NCBI GenBank assembly: GCA_903813345.2
Contig: CAIIXF020000004.1
Location: 5,287,525 to 5,351,524, forward strand
Source: Owenia fusiformis
Taxonomy: Eukaryota; Annelida; Polychaeta; Sabellida; Oweniidae
Length of the DNA stretch: 64,000 nt
Direction: 5' to 3'
Part shown: positions 58,359 through 64,000 of the stretch, piece by piece
Layout: each line of letters begins with the position of its first letter
How positions within the stretch are numbered: the first letter of the stretch is position 1
Program-made: the position numbers and the translations under genes
Notes under the pieces: model-generated
The model's input: only the letters and a program-made list of their open reading frames with translations
What the model was told of the DNA's origin: nothing
Database searches by the model: none

Positions 58359-61105
58359 CACGGGGTACCATCGAATAATTTTGGCAACGTACCGGAGAAC
58401 GACATTTTACTAAGAAATGGCAATAATTTAGCACAATATATTTTTTAACTAGAGTTCTACTTTGATTTTGACAAAAGTAAGTATTCCATGCAATGGCTAT
58501 TTCATTCATGAGTTTGTAGGAATTTGAGTTGGAACCCAGTTCTGATCAAGTACGAAGTTATTGAAATCGGCGCAGTCGGACTTTACTCCGAAAGATGGTT
58601 TTTCGATTATAACTTTTTACAACATTTAAAGGGATCCAACACCTTACAAAACTTCTTAACTGAGAGGAATAAGGGAAAATGCTTGTCGGATTCTGAATCT
58701 GAGTATTTTTTAATGATTTTTCACCGTCTTAGAATTTCAATTTTTTCCCTTTGAAAAAATGAGATTTGCATTGTTTTCCAATTAGAAAAATGAGTAAACA
58801 TGAATAGCTCGAAATCTAACGGTGAGATTTTGTTTTAAAAAATCATGGATATCAAGGCTAAATATAGCTATACAGTGAACATAAAAAAGCAATGCTTGGA
58901 CTCTTCATATTCAGACAAAAAATTAATTAGTAAATGAGGTTTGATATTTGTGAGAATAAGTTGTACGAGGTGCAATGCTCTACAAACACCAGACTACAGG
59001 GTGGATTAGGATCAATGACACACATAAAAATTAATTAAAAAATATTTCATGATAATTATCACAAACAAAAGCAGTTAGCGAATGATACGTTTCATTACAC
59101 TCAATAATAGTTATCACTTTTGACTATATATACATATCTCATGGGAATGTATTTCCATCTGCTCAAGATATCATATTTTAGCTTCGAAAATCACAATCGT
59201 TGGATAATACATTTGTCTCAGAATGATAGGCCACCCTGTAGCAATGTAGCTTTCACTTGAAGTGTACCCTTGAGAATAATGAACTTCCTTTCAAATTGGT
59301 CTTGCTTTTGTGGTGTATGTGGCTTTTTAGCAAATCTGCCACACTCATTTCTTTCCAGAACCATCTTGTTCAAATGTATCACGATATTATACGCGCATGT
59401 ATAGAATGCATTGTCATAGATATACATATAAATTATATATTGCACCTGTATTTACTTACATGGGAATATAAGTGAGTATATTCCCTTATGGAAAAATGCA
59501 AATGCATGAACATATATTTTCATCTTATATATGACTTCAAGCTAACATATTATTTCATATTTTTATTTTCATAGTTAGTTTAACATGAATAATAGATCCA
59601 TGAGAACAATATTCTTTGTTTTTTTTAAATTGATGGGTTTACTGTGAATTCAATAAATTACAATTTGCAAGGGGTAAGTATACTGTATGAGCTAGCTAGT
59701 GGCTTTGTATTTTGTGTTAGGCCAGGGTAATTAAATACGTTGTTTCTCTTTTTTCTAATTTTCAAAATTGATACGGGAATGACGGTTTTTATATTACCTT
59801 TTTGTCTATCTAAAATGCTGATGAGGGACGGGATGATTTTTTTCTTTAAAATAACTGTAAAAACAAATAACTAATTTTGAAGGAAATAAACTGAGTTTAT
59901 GTTGAATTTATATGTTGAATTTAGCCTACTTTACTGGTATATTTGATCATATATCAGTACCACGATATTGTCAATTATCCTGATCCATAAAAAGTAAATA
60001 AAGTGTTTCACACGCCATGGATGCGCGCGAGGTACGGTGTTTTTTCTCAGAAATGGCAGAAAAAAGGTGGAGGGGGATTGGGCCACACGCGGGCAAGAAT
60101 GAGAAACAACTAATTTAATTACCCTAACCTTAGTTCATCCAGTAGTTCGTTTTTACTGCAAAGTAGTGTTTTTATATGCAGCTTAATAGCATAAAATATG
60201 TTGAATGAAGCATATGGTGTGGATTAGTCGTGTGACACACAAACTGACCAATACATGAGGGTATTAGCTACTTTTCACATAAACCAAAGGAGGTCAGTGC
60301 TTTTATTTCAACTGGGAGCTTACCTCCACACGACTGATCATGTGACCATGGTGGTGGTCCCCTTTAAGTATAGACTTTTGAAAAAAGTACAGAATAGTCC
60401 TTATACTATTGAATAATTCTGTTATTTCTGATTCACACGACTCTGATTTGTTTAATTAAAAAAAAAGTTTTAAAAATATTACTTAGGAACGTAACCGGAG
60501 CTGGGAACGTAACCGGAGCAGATCAGTTGAATTATATAATTTAAAAAAATAAAATATATGATTTAAAGCATATATATTAATAAATACGCATTCGAACAAT
60601 CCCGTATGTTTTTAAATTAGTATATGTGCTTTAAATCATATATTTTAATTTTTTTGATTAAATAATTCAACTGATCTGCTCCGGTTACGTTCCCAGCTCC
60701 GGTTACATTCCTAAGTAATATTTTTAAAACTGACTTTTTTTTTAAATTAAACAAATCAGAGTCGTGTGAATCAGAAATAACAGAATTATTCAAAAGTATA
60801 AGGACTATTCTGTACTTTTTTTCAAAAGTCTATACTTAAATGTTGTGAAAAGTTATAATCGAAAAACCATCTTTCGGAGTAAAGTCCGTCTGCGCCGATT
60901 TCAATAACTTCGTACTTGATCAGAACTGGGTTTCAACAGAATTCCTACAAACTCATGAATAAAATAGTTATTGCATGGAATACTTACTTTTGTCAAAATC
61001 AAAATAGAACTCTAGTTAAAAAATATATTGTGCTAAATTATTACCATTTCTTAGTAAAATGTCGTTCTCCGGTACATTGCCAAAATTATTCGATGGTACC
61101 CCGTG
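58359..61105. mobile_element. 2.75-kb palindromic CAC...GTG transposon with 5-bp TSD
   Basis: Left end CACGGGGTACCATCGAATAA and its near-perfect complement at 61085-61105; inverted arms extend about 265 bp. Flanked by GCAAT (58354-58358, 61106-61110). The uninterrupted related sequence at 57340-57365 reads TTTAGCAATGGCTGCG, as expected for an empty site. A 475-bp inner hairpin (60367-60840) carries repeated AACCGGAGC motifs. No transposase ORF. Related to 18879-20091. Confidence 0.88.
60367..60840. repeat. 475-bp near-perfect hairpin
   Basis: AGTATAGACTTTTGAAAAAA at left is inverted at right; arms of about 220 bp with few mismatches around a centre near 60600. Contains paired AACGTAACCGGAGC motifs. 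Confidence 0.9.
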
Positions 61106-61154
61106 GCAATGGCTGCGTATGCCGAGAATTAAAAGTATGCTGATGTGTATGTGA

Positions 61155-62179
61155 TTAAATCCCTAAGTTTAAAGTTACTGACATTCTTTCTTTTAAATGA
61201 CTTTCTACATATCCGTCTTTTGCACATTCTGATTTCCATCGACCATGTGTCTTGAATACTCTATCAGGTATACCAAACCTTGCGGCTGCCGTAGCCCCTC
61301 CAGCTCTCAAACTATGAGTACCAAACTTTTCCGAGTCAAAACCTATGTTTTTGATGGCATTAATTACCATAGCCCTGCAAGCCGAATAGCTCAGTTTTGA
61401 GTTTGTGTTTCTAAGAACATAACCATTTGACTTGCATGTCAATGCTCTAAATATATATTCTTCTGAATCTTGTTTGATTTTTGCCATTTCAAAATACCTT
61501 TGTAACCATGTATATGGACAGAGCTTGTTACCAGTTTTGGCAATAATAACACTGTTACCGTTTCTATATACATCTGTCTTAGATTTTGCTACAAATATGT
61601 CTATATGTGTTTGTTTGAATTGAATGTCTTTTGATCTTAGCTTAGAAATGTCATCATATCTGAAGAAACCTGCATACGCTAATATCATGAACGTAATTGT
61701 TCTTAATGATTTAAGGTTAATGTATGAATTGTCCGAATTGTCTACAATTTTTTCCAACATTTCTGGAGTAATTGGTTGTTTTTTGACTGTCTCTTTACCA
61801 AGTGATCTTTTAGCTGACTCTATTAGTTTATTTATCATTATGTTATCGCATGGATTTGGTAAACATGCCGTTTCATGTGCCCATGCTATAGCGTATTTTG
61901 CATTGTTCACTATACTAACTGTCACTGCATTTTGAATCAAACTGAGTAAATACAATGCTACGTGAATAGTTTTAGCCGGTAAATATTTTACATTTTCAAA
62001 AGTGTTGCACCATTTTTTAAAATTACTGAAATTAGCTGTATAAGATCTGACCGTAGAATCATCCTTGGACTTTAATAGTTGGTGTGGCAGTTCATCGAAG
62101 AGGATTTGAAGCTTTGGTTCTGTAATGTCCTTTTGTAATTCTGACCAGTGCTCTGTCTTCGTTATTTCGTCTAATACAA
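61155..62179 (-). CDS. DIRS/Ngaro-like tyrosine recombinase (3' exon of pol)
   Basis: The frame continues upstream of the first long ORF to an acceptor TTTTTCAG| (intron end at 62180). The N-terminal part (TVRSYTANFSNFKKW) is a SAM-like core-binding domain. The catalytic domain has all expected residues: R in GFFRYDD, H-x2-R in GTHSLRAGG, HGRW and the nucleophile Y in KDGYV (positions 99, 214/217, 238 and 249 counting from the TTG at 61955). It integrates circular cDNA by recombination, so the element has no integrase. Stop codon TAA at 61155. Confidence 0.9.
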
Positions 62180-62317
62180 CTGAAAAATATTACATTACAA
62201 GGCAAATATATGCATTCTATACCAGAACTTTGTTGGCTGACGAACCCTTTGATTCATTTACATTATTTTTGCATCAAAATAACTTCAATGCTAAAGTTAT
62301 ATCGTGGAATTTGCTAC
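62180..62317 (-). other. candidate 138-nt intron in the DIRS-like pol gene
   Basis: Donor CTAG|GTAGCA and acceptor TTTTTCAG|TT. Removal joins the RT-RNaseH frame to the recombinase frame in phase 1 without loss of frame. Without splicing, the RT frame stops at 62274. Confidence 0.65.
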
Positions 62318-64000
62318 CTAGAACAGAATCTTCCTGTGAACCTTCTATATATACATTTGTCCCCATGGGAATCTTTGTGATAAATTCTCGGTACCTGATA
62401 CCGTTATGCAACAATGGCCAATATGCCGCGCTGTTCCACTTCGGAACAATTAATGTGCTTTTTGCTCTCTGAAAACATGCATATTTTACTGCTTTGCAAA
62501 CCAGTTTTATTGGTGGTACTAGCCAGTTATTTTCGTCTTTCCAACTCACAGAAAATGCATCTACTGCCTCTGTACCTGGGCACCAATATTCTGAGTTGAA
62601 TTGGGTTACCTGATTGTTTTTGCTAGAAGCAAACCTGTCTACTGTATGATTACCCCATAGCTGGTCCAGCCATGTAAATACCCATTTGGCAATTTTCCAA
62701 TCATCCGTCTCTACTATGCGACTTATTTCGTCGGCTATGACATTTTTCTCTCTCGGAATCCACTGAACTGACAACCTGACGTTGAACTGCTTACATAGCA
62801 TAAAGATATCTAATGCTAAATACTGTAAATCTAGTTTCATGCTACCTTTTCTGATAATATTTACAATGTTCTGATTATCTGTCGACCACATGACTCTTTG
62901 ATTTTGGATTCTATGTTTCAAAGATTGCATTACTACCTGTACTCCTTTGAGTTCTCTCCAGGTTGAGCTGTTTGTTTTCTCAGATTCGGAAAATGTATAA
63001 TGAGCTTTTTCTGTCTCATATTCTACTACGTAGCCCCCACAGGCGTTTGCAGATGCGTCTGAATAAACTAATGTGGTACATACTTGTGATTGTTCTATTT
63101 TCTCACCTTTCATGTGCGACAAATTGTCTCTCCAGAACAGTATTTCTTGCCTGGCACCTACAGATAAGTCTATTCTTACATCCCAGCCTGACCTACTGGC
63201 CACGACAATTTGTAAATGTTTTGTCATAAGATAACAAATATTACCTATTGCAGGTTGCAAAGAAACAATCTTACCTACAACCCTTGCTACCTCTCTTGCT
63301 GTAGTGTTCTCTCTATTGCTACACAGCGCATGTACATCCTGCATTATTTTGAGACATTTGGTTTCAGGAACAGATATAATGAACTGTTTCAAATCAATCT
63401 GAAAACCTAACCATTTGATATTTTGAGTTGGTTCCCTTATAGACTTTTCGTCATTTGGTATAAAACCACTTGATATCAAATCTGACCTTACTTGATGCGA
63501 CTGATCCACCGCTTCTTCAAGTGTTTCACACACACAAAGGGCGTCATCGAGGAATGCTACTATACTCATACCTTTGCTCCTAAATCTTGTGACAAGAGGC
63601 TTCACGATCTTTGTAAATACAAGACCTCCTGTTGATATACCAAACGGTAACACTGTAAACATATAATATTTCGTATTCTCACCTACATGCCACTTGAACC
63701 CTAGATATTTCTGATGTACTTCTGCAATAGATATATGATGGTACCCACTTTTAATATCAAATGAAAACATATAAGCATCTTTCTTGAAATACTCTCTAGC
63801 TACCTTAAGGTCTTCGAACTTAACCTTGTCTCTTATAATATAGGGATTGACGTGTCTGAGGTCTAGTACTAACCTTCGCTTACCTGCTGAACTCTCTGCA
63901 ACCGTCAGCGGATTAACAACATGAGGTGGAAATTCTGTTTCTACAATTTTTCCATCACATAGCAATTCTTCAATAGCATCAGTTACAAAATCTGAATTTC
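62318..64000 (-). CDS. DIRS/Ngaro-like reverse transcriptase and RNase H (runs off the window)
   Basis: Open from the right edge with no start codon seen (the TTG at 63965 is internal; the frame continues to 64000). RT motifs: LVLDLRHVN, FSFDIKSGYHH, LPFGISTGG and FLDD (catalytic, F-L-D-D in place of Y-x-D-D; about residues 138-141 from the TTG). RNase H: VYSDASANACGG, STWRELKG, STDNQN. A conserved tail with VDRFASS and PGTEAVDAF-like blocks is typical of DIRS-order elements. It copies element RNA into DNA. ORF is intact here, so the copy may be young. Confidence 0.93.

Overview
This is a piece of an AT-rich animal nuclear genome, probably from a marine invertebrate. Genes have GT/AG introns, a histone H1 gene has the metazoan histone 3' stem-loop, and the mobile elements (DIRS/Ngaro-like, CR1/L2-like and Gypsy retroelements, tRNA-derived SINEs, fold-back DNA transposons) are those of invertebrate deuterostomes and lophotrochozoans. 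I cannot name a species. Gene density is low and most of the window is transposon-derived.

Layout. 0.3-2.3 kb: 5'-truncated non-LTR retrotransposon and tandem repeats. 2.4-6.9 kb: a fold-back transposon whose arms are 42-bp tandem arrays, flanked by a perfect 10-bp target-site duplication. 6.9-12.4 kb: small repeats and MITEs. 12.5-14.4 kb: C2H2 zinc-finger gene with an acidic repeat domain. 15-20.1 kb: a SINE, MITEs and a palindromic transposon. 20.8-21.5 kb: single intronless histone H1 gene (minus). 23.3-28.6 kb: complete Gypsy element with identical 123-bp LTRs, 5-bp TSD and one intact 1317-codon gag-pol ORF. 29.4-36.4 kb: a tandem array, then a CR1/L2-like element (minus) with poly(A) tail, hydrophobic N-terminus and 2A-like motif, then an ORF1 fragment. 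37.75-40.9 kb: a 3.1-kb CAC...GTG transposon holding a nested palindrome. 41.4-43.4 kb: MITEs and a SINE.

44.1-54.9 kb: the 5' part of a nuclear gene for mitochondrial-type alanyl-tRNA synthetase (AARS2-like, plus), with six well-supported exons and one possible micro-exon. Its fourth intron holds an 18S rRNA pseudogene fragment, a complete two-exon antisense gene for a small secreted eight-cysteine protein, and about 14 tandem decoy copies of the next exon's 3' splice site and 5' coding part. The 3' part of the synthetase is not in the window.

55-64 kb: repeats, a 2.75-kb palindromic CAC...GTG transposon with a 5-bp TSD, and a DIRS/Ngaro-like element (minus) running off the right edge, whose RT-RNaseH and tyrosine-recombinase frames join exactly if a 138-nt intron is removed.

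The synthetase, H1 and zinc-finger genes act independently (mitochondrial translation, chromatin, transcription). The most interesting points are the nested cysteine-rich gene, the decoy splice-acceptor array, and a set of CAC...GTG palindromic transposons with 5-bp TSDs.
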